Part shown: piece by piece, positions 8,158-15,682 of the stretch
Numbering within the stretch: the stretch's first letter is position 1
How the letters are laid out: each line of letters starts with the position of its first letter
Origin: Cylindrotheca closterium
Taxonomy: Eukaryota > Bacillariophyta > Bacillariophyceae > Bacillariales > Bacillariaceae
Direction of reading: 5' to 3'
DNA length: 22,792 nucleotides
Assembly (NCBI GenBank): GCA_933822405.4
Contig: CAKOGP040001424.1
Coordinates: forward strand, 4,995-27,786
The notes under the pieces: model-generated
What the model saw: only the letters and a program-made list of their open reading frames with translations
What the model was told of the DNA's origin: nothing
Databases searched by the model: none
Translations under genes and position numbers: made by a program

Positions 8158-8781
8158 GCACCTGGTGAAGTAAGATCATTTGATGACCATGAAGTTCTTG
8201 GCCTATTGAAAAGCAATGAATATGAGGGGCCGCAATTGACAACTAAGCCCCCACATGCTGACTTCTCGGTTGTGACATCTCCCCACATTGCAACTGAACT
8301 TCCCTCCTTTTTTGGTAAGACTGCCAAGGAATCAGTTTTGAACTGGGATCGTAGCCGTGTTCAATCAGTTTGTGATGCCATGGAGGCTAAGGGAGCTGTT
8401 GGTGGCATGGGGTTGTCGCAAACAGTTAACACATATGAAGATGGGTACGTGCTTTCACAAATGCAAGAAGATACTAACATATTTGATGTTGAAATGGCGT
8501 CAAATGAAGGCATGGAATGTGAAATCGCTTCCAAGCTTGGCAAGATTGAAGAAGCTGGACAGTTCGTTGAAAAGATGACAACCAAGACGGGAGTAGGAAG
8601 CAAGAGGTCAGCGCTCAATGCCTTTCACCGTTTAAAGCCATTGTTCATGGAAATAATGAATGTGGTCAGCCTTGATCCTTCCAAGGCAAACTACTTTGAA
8701 GACGCAATGAACAACAGTTTGGAAGAAGAGGCCAACAAAAACATGGAGAGCAACCAAAAGCGATCGAAAACGAACATGTAG
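8158..8781 (+). pseudogene. 3' fragment of an unrecognised gene cut by the outer copia
   Basis: The 207 codons from the LTR edge to TAG at 8779-8781 are open and look like real protein. The sequence is acidic and helical, e.g. 'FHRLKPLFMEIMNVVSLDPS', and ends in a Lys/Asn-rich tail 'NQKRSKTNM'. The upstream part of the gene is beyond the copia and outside the window. The frame also extends 11 codons back into the LTR by chance. I do not recognise a family. AATAAA at 8823-8828, about 40 bp after the stop, is a plausible polyadenylation signal. If the lesion is a polymorphism, an intact allele should carry no LTR here. Alternative: a short gene starting at an internal ATG such as 8379. Confidence 0.6.
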
Positions 8782-9127
8782 CCAATGTTAGAGCACCGAA
8801 CACAATTACCATTAAAAAAGACAATAAAAAAACATTCCTTTTTGTAGGCCAAGCAGTGCAGTAGCAAGATAAAATCCCAATCCGCTGCTGCTTTCAAAGA
8901 ATGTGTGTTTTGATGTGTCTTCTTTTTTGTGTGTGATTGTGGTCTGAATCAGCCTTCTCGAGAGTGACGTATGATTTTCCTATATTTTTATATATGGCTT
9001 TTTGGTGACAACATGTTCTGGGACATGCCGAAAAAATCTGTAACTGATTTTTTTGGTCAAAAATGGCACTCCTTCCAGAAGGAGAAAAGCGAGGCATTGT
9101 CCTTCCGCCAGTGCGAGAAATTGCAAA
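8782..9127. other. Intergenic, no gene seen
   Basis: 3' flank of the truncated gene with A/T runs and a candidate AATAAA near its start. Short ORFs on both strands have no protein-like features. The last bases, ending at aaaaggcct, lead into the first hairpin. Confidence 0.5.
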
Positions 9128-9337
9128 AGGCCTAAAAAACCTGTAGATGGTCGTGAAAGTTCAGAAAAAACCTGTAGATAGTCGTGAAAATCGAAAATTC
9201 TCTGTAGATAATCGTGATTGTGAACCAATAAATAATACTTAACAAAACCACGACCATCTACAGAGAATCTTCGACCTTCACGATTATCTACAGGTTTTTT
9301 CTGAACTTTCACGACCATCTACAGGTTTTTTAGGCCT
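9128..9337. repeat. Hairpin unit 1 of the 18-mer inverted array
   Basis: Three forward copies of the motif ctgtagat-RR-tcgtgaaa start at 9141, 9172 and 9202. Three reverse-complement copies start at 9246, 9276 and 9307. Spacing is 30-31 bp, with a 26-bp centre between the arms. The arms extend beyond the motifs: 9128-9180 and 9285-9337 are reverse complements without mismatch, bounded by the palindrome aggcct on both sides. A transcript from either strand would fold into a stem of about 90 bp. No protein-coding content was seen. Confidence 0.9.
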
Positions 9338-9390
9338 ATTTCATTTAACGCGCTACCTACTATTACTTAACAACAGTCGCGTAGAACAAG

Positions 9391-9590
9391 AAGTTCTCTG
9401 TAGATGATCGTGAAGACAAAAAGTTCTCTGTAGATGGTCGTGAAAATTCAAAAGTCTCTGTAGATAATCGTGGAATTGAACCGATAAGTATTACTTAACA
9501 AATTTCACGATCATCTACAGAGAACTTTGAATCTTCACGATCATCTACAGAGAACTTTGAATCTTCACGATCATCTACAGGGAATTTTCA
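9391..9590. repeat. Hairpin unit 2 of the 18-mer inverted array
   Basis: Forward motif copies start at 9398, 9428 and 9458; reverse copies start at 9503, 9533 and 9563. The spacing is exactly 30 bp, with a 27-bp centre that includes 'attgaaccgataagtattac'. The three reverse-arm copies are nearly identical (cacgatcatctacag), while the forward arm varies at the central dinucleotide (ga, gg, aa). It is followed by 'caattaacgcgccacc', which resembles the sequence after unit 1. Confidence 0.9.
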
Positions 9591-9616
9591 ATTAACGCGC
9601 CACCACCTTCTATATA

Positions 9617-9817
9617 ACAAAAGTCTGTAGATGATCGTAAAGATTCAAAGTTCTCTGTAGATGGTCGTGAAAATTCAAAAGTCTCTGTAGATAATCGTGA
9701 AATTGAACCGATAAGTATTACTTAACAAATTTCACGATCATCTACAGAGAACTTTGAATCTTCACGATCATCTACAGAGAACTTTGAATCTTCACGATCA
9801 TCTACAGATAATTTTCA
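9617..9817. repeat. Hairpin unit 3 of the 18-mer inverted array
   Basis: Forward copies start at 9625, 9655 and 9685; reverse copies start at 9730, 9760 and 9790, again with exact 30-bp spacing and a 27-bp centre. Unit 3 is a near copy of unit 2 displaced by 227 bp, so the hairpin itself was duplicated in tandem. The first motif has one change (tcgtaaag for tcgtgaag). Confidence 0.9.
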
Positions 9818-10100
9818 ATAAACACGCTACATCAATTTGTCGTATTCATACGGTAATGGAGATATAAATTTCTCCGTTGAAGATCGTTAAATTCTGAATT
9901 TCTTTAAATGATCATTAAAACTCGATATACAACTGAAAATACCTTTAAATATATGAAAGCAACACCTCCCGGTCACTCCGAGACCGACCCGATGGCTTTG
10001 TCAAGTGATGTATGTGTGAGAGGATAAAGAATTTGATACATCGCATCGTACAGTAATACAGTAATATCCAATTAGTGTGCTTCTTTAAAACTACAGTGCT
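9818..10100. other. Intergenic between hairpin array and transposase gene
   Basis: AT-rich sequence that should contain the 3' end of the minus-strand transposase transcript. I found no gene, no 18-mer copies and no match to sequence right of 14356 that would serve as a terminal inverted repeat. Confidence 0.5.
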
Positions 10101-11144
10101 CTAGGCTCCCCAAATTGGGTGTCCAAAGTTCATGGACAATTGCACGAGCACACAAACTGCTTCGAATGCGAATACATGTTTGTCATGGGGGTGTGTGAAC
10201 TCTTTGTGCAATACCGCAAACTGGACAAGTTTCCCGTTCACTGCTTCATGTCTGCATCGTAGGCGAGATTTTGTGTTTGCCAACCATTTGGAGTCAGTGT
10301 GGGAGGGAAACGCAAACTTGTCGTTCCATCCTGGGACCTTGTTGTTAGTATAGCCCCTATCGGCAACAAGGAATTTGCCATCAGGAATTCTGTCTTTGAC
10401 TTTGTTTTGGTAAATTTCTTTGTCGCTCATACCACCTCGGAACGGCCCATTGATTGAAACAATCTTTGCTGTATATGCATCGACTATGAGCTCGTACTTG
10501 ACTCCACAATGGTGATGCTTGTATGTGAACTGCTTGGGGCACTGGTTGAACTGGTCTGTCGATTTCTCTCTTGTTTTGAAATCAACACCATCGATGGTTC
10601 CAAGGATTTTTTGCCCTCTTGGATTATTGTACTTGGTCTCTGGCCATACAATTACTTGATCCTTGATCTTTGCAAGTGCTTTTACATATTTCCACAGGTT
10701 CTCACCCTCAACATGTCGTTTGCAGTTATACCCACATGTGGTAGCAAGAATTTCGTTGTTCTTCGGTCTCGCCCACAAGTAGTGACAAGCAGTCAGAATC
10801 TTTTGGAATCCTTTCTCACTTTTGTCTTTCAGGTCAATGCCGGAATCAGGGGATTTCAAGATATAGGCCCAGGCAAAGGAAATCACTGTTGTTGATACCC
10901 CAAAAAAGCTCATGAATCTTTCATTATTTCGTTTGTTGTTGTCATCAATAGTGATGTTTGGAAGTGCTTTGATGGTGCGGAAGCCACGAACTAGCACCTC
11001 ATCAGAGGTAAAGAAAAGAGATACGTTCATAAACCTCATTGTGCCTGTTTCTAATTTTATGATACTGATGTCGTTTGCGTTGAGTGACCTGGAATCAGTC
11101 CCACTACAAAACACGACTTGCATGATGGAGATCAGTTTCGCCAT
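10101..11144 (-). CDS. DDE-superfamily transposase (DDE_Tnp_4, PIF/Harbinger- or IS5-like)
   Basis: A 347-residue protein that would cut and rejoin transposon ends. The catalytic triad is probably D185 ('LGTIDGVDFKT'; D188 is an alternative), D262 ('KFLVADRGYTNN') and E300 ('RCRHEAVNGKLVQF'). The Rx3ExxNGxLK-like final motif is characteristic of the Harbinger/IS5-type nuclease. The N-terminal ~160 residues include a probable helix-turn-helix ('RFMSFFGVSTTVISFAWAYI', about 77-96) for DNA binding. The ATG at 11142-11144 is a natural start, 90 bp from the divergent ATG of the next gene. All three acids are present and there are no stops, so the enzyme may be active or recently active. It could also be a domesticated nuclease. 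No introns are apparent. The family subdivision is from memory. Confidence 0.82.
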   Translation of the reverse strand: MAKLISIMQVVFCSGTDSRSLNANDISIIKLETGTMRFMNVSLFFTSDEVLVRGFRTIKALPNITIDDNNKRNNERFMSFFGVSTTVISFAWAYILKSPDSGIDLKDKSEKGFQKILTACHYLWARPKNNEILATTCGYNCKRHVEGENLWKYVKALAKIKDQVIVWPETKYNNPRGQKILGTIDGVDFKTREKSTDQFNQCPKQFTYKHHHCGVKYELIVDAYTAKIVSINGPFRGGMSDKEIYQNKVKDRIPDGKFLVADRGYTNNKVPGWNDKFAFPSHTDSKWLANTKSRLRCRHEAVNGKLVQFAVLHKEFTHPHDKHVFAFEAVCVLVQLSMNFGHPIWGA

Positions 11145-11234
11145 AACGCCGCCGATTCAGTACCGGTAATACACATCAATCCACCTCACTTTCCTCACAG
11201 TTCCATCTTCTCTGAAGACGCAACAACTACTATT
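11145..11234. promoter_or_regulatory. Short bidirectional promoter region between divergent ATGs
   Basis: Only 90 bp separate the ATG of the transposase (minus) from the ATG at 11235 (plus). The 5' UTRs must be very short or overlap, and the two genes are probably co-expressed. No TATA or known diatom promoter motif was identified; the call rests on gene geometry. Confidence 0.4.
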
Positions 11235-11681
11235 ATGACACCAGTGACACCGCTCGATGAAGTAATTGCAAAAGCCGAGTGCATCAAATTTGTTGCCGGT
11301 AAATACAAGGGTAAACAAGGATGGCTTGATCACACGCGTACAGCTGATGCAAGTACGACACCTGTCATCGTCAACTTGCCTAAGAAAGGGGGGCTTTATG
11401 GGACTTTTGTTCACACTGGCTCCTTCAGGAAGATCTCAACTGACCAGCCAATGACCTATGCAGAGGCCGTATTTCAAGTGCCTGCTATTGAAGCAAGCAT
11501 TGTGGAGGCAATGCGCAAGCTTGCCAAGTATGATATCTCCAAAGACGAAGAAGAATTCAAGAAGCAACTTGATAAGGAGATGATGGCTGCCAAAGACTGG
11601 ATGGAGCAGAAAGGAGATGACGCAGATTGGCGACGCGTCAAGAGTTGGGAAGAAAGAAACGGAGCTGTTCATTCTGCTTAG
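11235..11681 (+). CDS. Small KOW-like protein, head-to-head with the transposase
   Basis: 148 residues from ATG 11235 to TAG 11679-11681. The frame is open further upstream (from a TTG at 11118), but that part overlaps the transposase start, and the ATG gives a clean divergent arrangement. The N-terminal half reads 'KFVAGKYKGKQGWLDHTRT' (about residues 17-35), then beta-rich sequence with 'GLYGTFVHTGSFRKIS'. This resembles a KOW/SH3-like beta barrel with the conserved Gly after a hydrophobic-basic strand. The C-terminal half is a charged helix ('EEEFKKQLDKEMMAAKDW'). KOW domains bind nucleic acid or RNA polymerase partners, so a DNA-end or RNA-binding accessory role is conceivable (inference). 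Harbinger elements usually pair their transposase with a Myb/SANT-like protein instead. Confidence 0.65.
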   Translation: MTPVTPLDEVIAKAECIKFVAGKYKGKQGWLDHTRTADASTTPVIVNLPKKGGLYGTFVHTGSFRKISTDQPMTYAEAVFQVPAIEASIVEAMRKLAKYDISKDEEEFKKQLDKEMMAAKDWMEQKGDDADWRRVKSWEERNGAVHSA

Positions 11682-12038
11682 TAGTCCAGCCAATCATTGC
11701 TTCAAATCGCATTATACTAATATAATAGTGACTCTTGAATTTTCTACGGCTCCTTTGTTTGGTAGGTACTAATGTGACAATGACGATACAGCGGTTGTGG
11801 CTTGGAGGAGGGTTGTAGTAGACTTCTGCTGCCAGCCACATTCAGCTGCCACATGTCACGTTCCAAAAAATCGGACAAGAAGCATCATAATTTCTTCCCA
11901 CTCAAAACTGATGATAGGCAATATTTGTCTTGTCATTGGAATGCAATTCTTTTAAACAGATACTATTGGTTCATTTTAAAACTATATGCTAAAACTATTT
12001 GCTGTCACTAGCTAGGCAGGTACACATCCTTGCATCAT
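11682..12038. other. Convergent intergenic region, no gene seen
   Basis: Lies between the 3' ends of two convergent genes and should hold both terminators or polyadenylation sites. AT-rich; no convincing ORF. Confidence 0.5.
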
Positions 12039-13337
12039 CTACATGGAAGCCCAGGTACCTGCCAAAGCACTAATAGGGTTTTTGGGTGTTGCCAATTTTT
12101 CAATTCCCTGCCCTGCCAATGCAATTGTCCATTCGACAACCATGGTCTTGATGTCGAAATTGTTGACTTTGTAGGTAACAACTCTTGCACCCATCTCAAC
12201 ACGTCCATGACATCCATTTGAGAAGATGCTGTTGTCAAGCTTGATTTGATGAGCAGGTAGGGCAATGCGGTAGTAACGGAATTGACGCGAAGGATCAGAA
12301 TCAATTCTCTTCTTTGTCTGATTTGCATATTTGGCTTGATCTGAATTGGAATCATCTTTGTATGTTTTGTCAACCTGGTGGAAAGTTGAAGGAAGCGATG
12401 GTTCTTGGACCAGCAAGGATTGGGTGCCTTCCAAACTGTTTTCTTCCAGCCACATCATGTACTTGTCAATGTCGGGTGGGAGAATTTCTCTCTGGACCTG
12501 AATTGTCATGTGCTCGTAACGCCCGGAAGGGTCCTCCTTCCTGCCAGGACTTTCGATGACAAATGGGAAGTTCTTTTCAGCATGATTCAAGTCCAAATTC
12601 ACCACCACAGGGTTGTGCTTGGACCCTTCATGGTTTGCTTCTGTCCAAGCAGAAGACAAGGAAGAGCTGTCCACAGATGGTGTTGGGGAGGAGAATGACT
12701 GGTGCTTCTTGTCAGGAACTGGTGATTGCATCATCTTCTGTGCAGGCGGCGGAAAGAAAGATGAATCATTAGTAACTGTTGTTCTGAAAATGGTTTGGGG
12801 TGGAGCTTTGCAGGGCTCATCTTTGTTGCTTGTAGAAATCGAGAGATTTCCTAAAGCCTCCAAAATCGAGGAATCCTTTTCTGATCTGGTGGAGCCTTTC
12901 TCATTGTCAATGACAGTAGAAGCAGGAGATGGTGTTCTGAAATCGGAAAGCAGCTGTTCTGTTGTTCTGCTTCGGGCTAGTCCAAGTGTTTGTAGATAAG
13001 CTGCATAGCTCCTGATATTACATCGCTTAATGTTGTACCAACGCTCTTGAAGCTTAGTCCTCTCTTCAGACCCCGCCTTTCCAAAAACTGTATCGTTCTC
13101 ATCGCACACCTGCTTGAAGTTGACTGATTCTCGTGGGAGGTCAAGCTTCTCGATGGCTTTATAGAGATACTTTTCTCTCATGAGATCTTCGACATTGTCT
13201 GGCAATACAACGGGCATGCTGCTCACCTTTTGTTTGTTTGTTTGTTTGTTTGGAGCTGATTGGGAGTTTGTGAAATTGTTAGTTTGTGAATCCAATATTT
13301 TCACCAAGTTCGGCGGAATCGTGGAGGAAATGATCAT
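12039..13337 (-). CDS. Unknown two-part protein (392-432 residues)
   Basis: Not recognised with certainty. Two ATGs compete. The one at 13337 gives 432 residues and forces translation of a (TTTG)n microsatellite as a Thr-Asn-Lys-Gln stretch. The one at 13217 gives 392 residues ('MPVVLPDNVEDLM') and leaves the microsatellite in the leader, which I prefer. The N-terminal domain (about residues 41-120) is basic and helical, with 'ERWYNIKRCNIRSYAAYLQT', and could bind DNA. A Ser/Pro-rich linker follows. The C-terminal domain (about 245-430) is beta-rich, with 'NPVVVNLDLNHAEKNFPFVI', 'FRYYRIALPAHQIKLDN' and 'ALAGQGIEKLATPKNPI'. It is divergent from the GWIDWR gene at 13481, suggesting joint regulation. 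It may be an accessory protein of the DDE element; this is inference from position only. Confidence 0.7.
   Translation of the reverse strand: MIISSTIPPNLVKILDSQTNNFTNSQSAPNKQTNKQKVSSMPVVLPDNVEDLMREKYLYKAIEKLDLPRESVNFKQVCDENDTVFGKAGSEERTKLQERWYNIKRCNIRSYAAYLQTLGLARSRTTEQLLSDFRTPSPASTVIDNEKGSTRSEKDSSILEALGNLSISTSNKDEPCKAPPQTIFRTTVTNDSSFFPPPAQKMMQSPVPDKKHQSFSSPTPSVDSSSLSSAWTEANHEGSKHNPVVVNLDLNHAEKNFPFVIESPGRKEDPSGRYEHMTIQVQREILPPDIDKYMMWLEENSLEGTQSLLVQEPSLPSTFHQVDKTYKDDSNSDQAKYANQTKKRIDSDPSRQFRYYRIALPAHQIKLDNSIFSNGCHGRVEMGARVVTYKVNNFDIKTMVVEWTIALAGQGIEKLATPKNPISALAGTWASM
13228..13252. repeat. (TTTG)n microsatellite
   Basis: About six TTTG units just upstream of the internal ATG at 13217 of the minus-strand gene. 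A four-base unit within coding sequence would be frameshift-prone, which argues that it is leader sequence. Confidence 0.9.
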
Positions 13338-13480
13338 TTAAAAGCATGGTAAATTAGATTGGCCGTTGAATTCGCTGATTTTAGTCACCTCAAGCAATCA
13401 AGAATGACCACGAATGAAACGGAAGAAGCCTGCTATTGGGCAACTTTTGCTTTCATCATAAAAAGATATCAGTGAAAGCA
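13338..13480. promoter_or_regulatory. Bidirectional promoter region of the second divergent pair
   Basis: 143 bp between the two outermost start codons (263 bp if the minus-strand gene starts at 13217). It must serve both genes. No specific motif was identified. Confidence 0.35.
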
Positions 13481-14356
13481 ATGAGCAAAAGAACTGTAGA
13501 CAACAAATCAAAGCAAGAAGGCTGGATTGATTGGAGAACCAGCAGTGCTAGAGCAAAGCTCCTCGAAGATCTGCATAATGGAACACTTCCACTTGAAGCA
13601 ACGGAGCTTACGGCAAAGAATGCATGGGTTTTCTATCAGAACAAGGAAGGCTTTGAGAATGTTGTTTTTGCCCAGTTCAAAGCTCGCCTGGCTGACCACA
13701 GAAAACAGGTGAAGGATAAGAAGGCAGGAGTTACAGGCAACAAGAAGAAAGGTTGGATTGATTGGAGGTCCAATGCAGCTTTGAAAGCCAAGAACACAAT
13801 CACGGAAGATTTGGTCCAAGGCATCCTGCCACTTGAAGAAAACGTGATTCCGGTTGAAGACCTCTGGACTCACTATGAAAACGAGGCTGGCTTTGAAAAA
13901 GTGTGTTTCGATCAGTTCAAAGAACGCTTGGAAGCTCACAGGGAGCAAGTTAAGACTACATTGGCCAGATCAAGGTATGAGGAAGAGTGTCTTCGGCATG
14001 ACAGAATTCTATTTCCCAGGGAGGAAGTGGATGACAATGGCATACCCTTTTTTGATTTGCACCCAGCCAAAAAATTGCTAGAGGATGATGTGGCCGCAAA
14101 CAAGCACGCTTCAATGAAACCTGAGCAGCTTCGTCAAACACGAGAGGAGTACAAGGTCTTCCCAAACAGCTATTTCAGACCTAGGATCTACCAAGCTGTT
14201 CGCAAGCTAAAATTCATCAACTATTTGAACTACGCTAGAGAAGTAAAAGACAAAATGCTGAGATCCAAACAAAAAATCAACAATGAGGAAGAAATCGACG
14301 ATATCCGTAAGGAACTCTTTGCAGTGAGAAGAAAAAAACAGAAAGTAGTAGCCTAG
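13481..14356 (+). CDS. Stramenopile-type protein with duplicated GWIDWR domain
   Basis: 291 residues from ATG 13481; an upstream TTG at 13436 is open but not a likely start. Two tandem copies of a ~67-residue domain occupy about 14-78 and 91-158. Each begins 'GWIDWR', continues with 'EDL..G.LPLE' and an aromatic 'W..Y.N..GFE', and ends 'F.QFK.RL..HR.QVK'. A third region (about 172-255) has 'HDRILFPREEVDDNGIPFFD', 'LLEDDVAAN' and 'FRPRIYQAVRKLKFINYLNY', then a Lys/Arg-rich tail that could be a nuclear localisation signal. From memory, proteins with this WIDWR plus 'PxFD...IYQ...K' layout recur as unnamed multi-copy families in diatom genomes. I know of no assigned function. The charged helical repeats suggest nucleic-acid or protein binding. 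AATAAA at 14429-14434 is a plausible polyadenylation signal. Confidence 0.75.
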   Translation: MSKRTVDNKSKQEGWIDWRTSSARAKLLEDLHNGTLPLEATELTAKNAWVFYQNKEGFENVVFAQFKARLADHRKQVKDKKAGVTGNKKKGWIDWRSNAALKAKNTITEDLVQGILPLEENVIPVEDLWTHYENEAGFEKVCFDQFKERLEAHREQVKTTLARSRYEEECLRHDRILFPREEVDDNGIPFFDLHPAKKLLEDDVAANKHASMKPEQLRQTREEYKVFPNSYFRPRIYQAVRKLKFINYLNYAREVKDKMLRSKQKINNEEEIDDIRKELFAVRRKKQKVVA

Positions 14357-14675
14357 CTTAGTAGTAATCTGTTATAAAAATGCTTATTGCTCGTAATAGT
14401 TCTTATGTGTCCAGAGCCTGACAACATCAATAAAGAAGAAATCAACAAAACGATAATACCACAAATGAGATCTTGAGCAGAAATCAGGTAGCTTGACTTG
14501 GGAAGAGCAGTTCCGAGGGACCCTAAGTTGGCATATGGTATGGAAGTTAGTACGAAAGGCCACTCATCTTGGACATTCTTTCTTGTTGCGCATTGTCGTC
14601 GGCTTTGTGCTTGCCATTGAAAGACGAAGACATTGCATGTTTTGCTTGTAGTGGATTGTCGTTTCTGCTTGCCAT
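14353..14675 (-). pseudogene. Possible small membrane-protein gene with one frameshift
   Basis: Two overlapping minus-strand frames look protein-like only when taken as one gene. From ATG 14675 ('MASRNDNPLQAKHAMSSSFN') the frame runs to 'MSKMSGLSY' and stops near 14547. The neighbouring frame then begins natively at about 'LTSIPYANLGSLG' (about 14550) and contains a hydrophobic stretch 'DLICGIIVLLISSLLMLSG' that would span a membrane. The join needs a single-base indel. The 3' end meets the convergent GWIDWR gene. No homolog is recalled, and chance ORFs remain the main alternative. Confidence 0.25.
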
Positions 14676-14772
14676 CGAAAGACAGAGAACCGTCGTCACG
14701 GGCGTCGTTCTTGTCATGTAGTAATGTCCAAGGTGCTCCATGCTGACATACTAAGCAAGAACAACGCTCCAA

Positions 14773-15546
14773 AACAAGACATCGAATCTTAGACTGTCAA
14801 AGCAAGCCGTCCAGTATCTCTGGCACATCTTCAGACACAGGTTCTGGCATTCCCTTTCAGGAGGGGCGACCAATACGTTTCTGTACCATTACAATACATT
14901 TGGAAGGTGTAGCACTGTCGCAAAATTGTCTGCCGGAAATCAAGCAAGGAGTTGTGGTTTTCTTACAACAGTTTGGGCGATCTCTACTGAGACACGAGAG
15001 TCAACGGGTGCATAGCACTGGAAATACTCAGCCCTAATGAAGCAAGGAGGTTTCAACGGGTGCAAGCACTCAGCACTCAGCACTCAGCACTCAGCTCTGC
15101 AGTAATGAACAATAAGGAGTAGTGGTCATTTTCGAATTTGTCTGCAAGCGCAACCAGGTACAGGGGTGGGACCTCTTCAAGCGCAACCGAGTGATTGATG
15201 GGACCTCTGCAGGGGCAACCGCGCCTGTTTATTGACAACAACTTTGGCTCGCGATCAAAATATACTTAAAGGATTGACTAATCAAAACCGCGGGACCGCT
15301 TTTCAGACCAAGATATTTTTGACATTTAATCAGAGAAAAATCAATAAACAAATTAAATTTTTCTATTTATGGTCTATTTTTATTTCTTTAGGCCTGTTCC
15401 TGAACCAGCCTAGAAGAAGGGATAGGAATGGGTCACAACAAAAGTTATAGAGTCTCTCAGAAAGCCACAGAAAGGAGTGACGTGAGCGTTAGGCCTAAAG
15501 CTATGTCTGGTCTAATCTAGTTCCAAGGTCACTCCAAGGTCATTAC
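14773..15546. other. Intergenic and gypsy LTR region with short tandem repeats
   Basis: No gene seen. The right part (about 15240-15546) is probably gypsy LTR on the minus strand, since it directly follows the element's polypurine tract. The left LTR boundary could not be found, because no matching second LTR is in the window. A direct repeat 'tcaacgggtgca' occurs at about 15001 and 15053, and an imperfect repeat of 'gggacctct...gcgcaacc' type lies at about 15145-15225. Confidence 0.45.
15065..15094. repeat. (AGCACTC)4 heptamer tandem repeat
   Basis: Four perfect heptamers followed by a degenerate unit (agctctgc). Simple satellite in otherwise non-coding sequence. Confidence 0.9.
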
Positions 15547-15682
15547 ACTCTTCCCTTCTATGATCAGAGCCAGTCGATTGATCATACACTAAAAGTCACA
15601 AGGCGTCCTTACATCCACTTGATCCTCCATTCAACTTCAGAGGTGGTTCTTGACGCAATGGGCGATGCAAGCATATCGTCCA

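Noticed and set aside
8894..9318. Minus-strand ORFs across hairpin unit 1
   Set aside because: They translate the inverted repeat itself ('VDNREG', 'HNHDYLQ' repeats); no independent protein signal.
9128..9817. CRISPR-like array of regularly spaced short repeats
   Set aside because: The spacers are not unique, the repeats reverse orientation in the middle of each unit, and the context is eukaryotic retrotransposons with no cas genes.
9818..15240. Terminal inverted repeats bounding the four-gene DDE cluster
   Set aside because: I compared the flanks by eye and found no convincing inverted match. The aggcct palindromes at 9128, 9332 and near 15390 and 15493 are too short and in part belong to the gypsy LTR.
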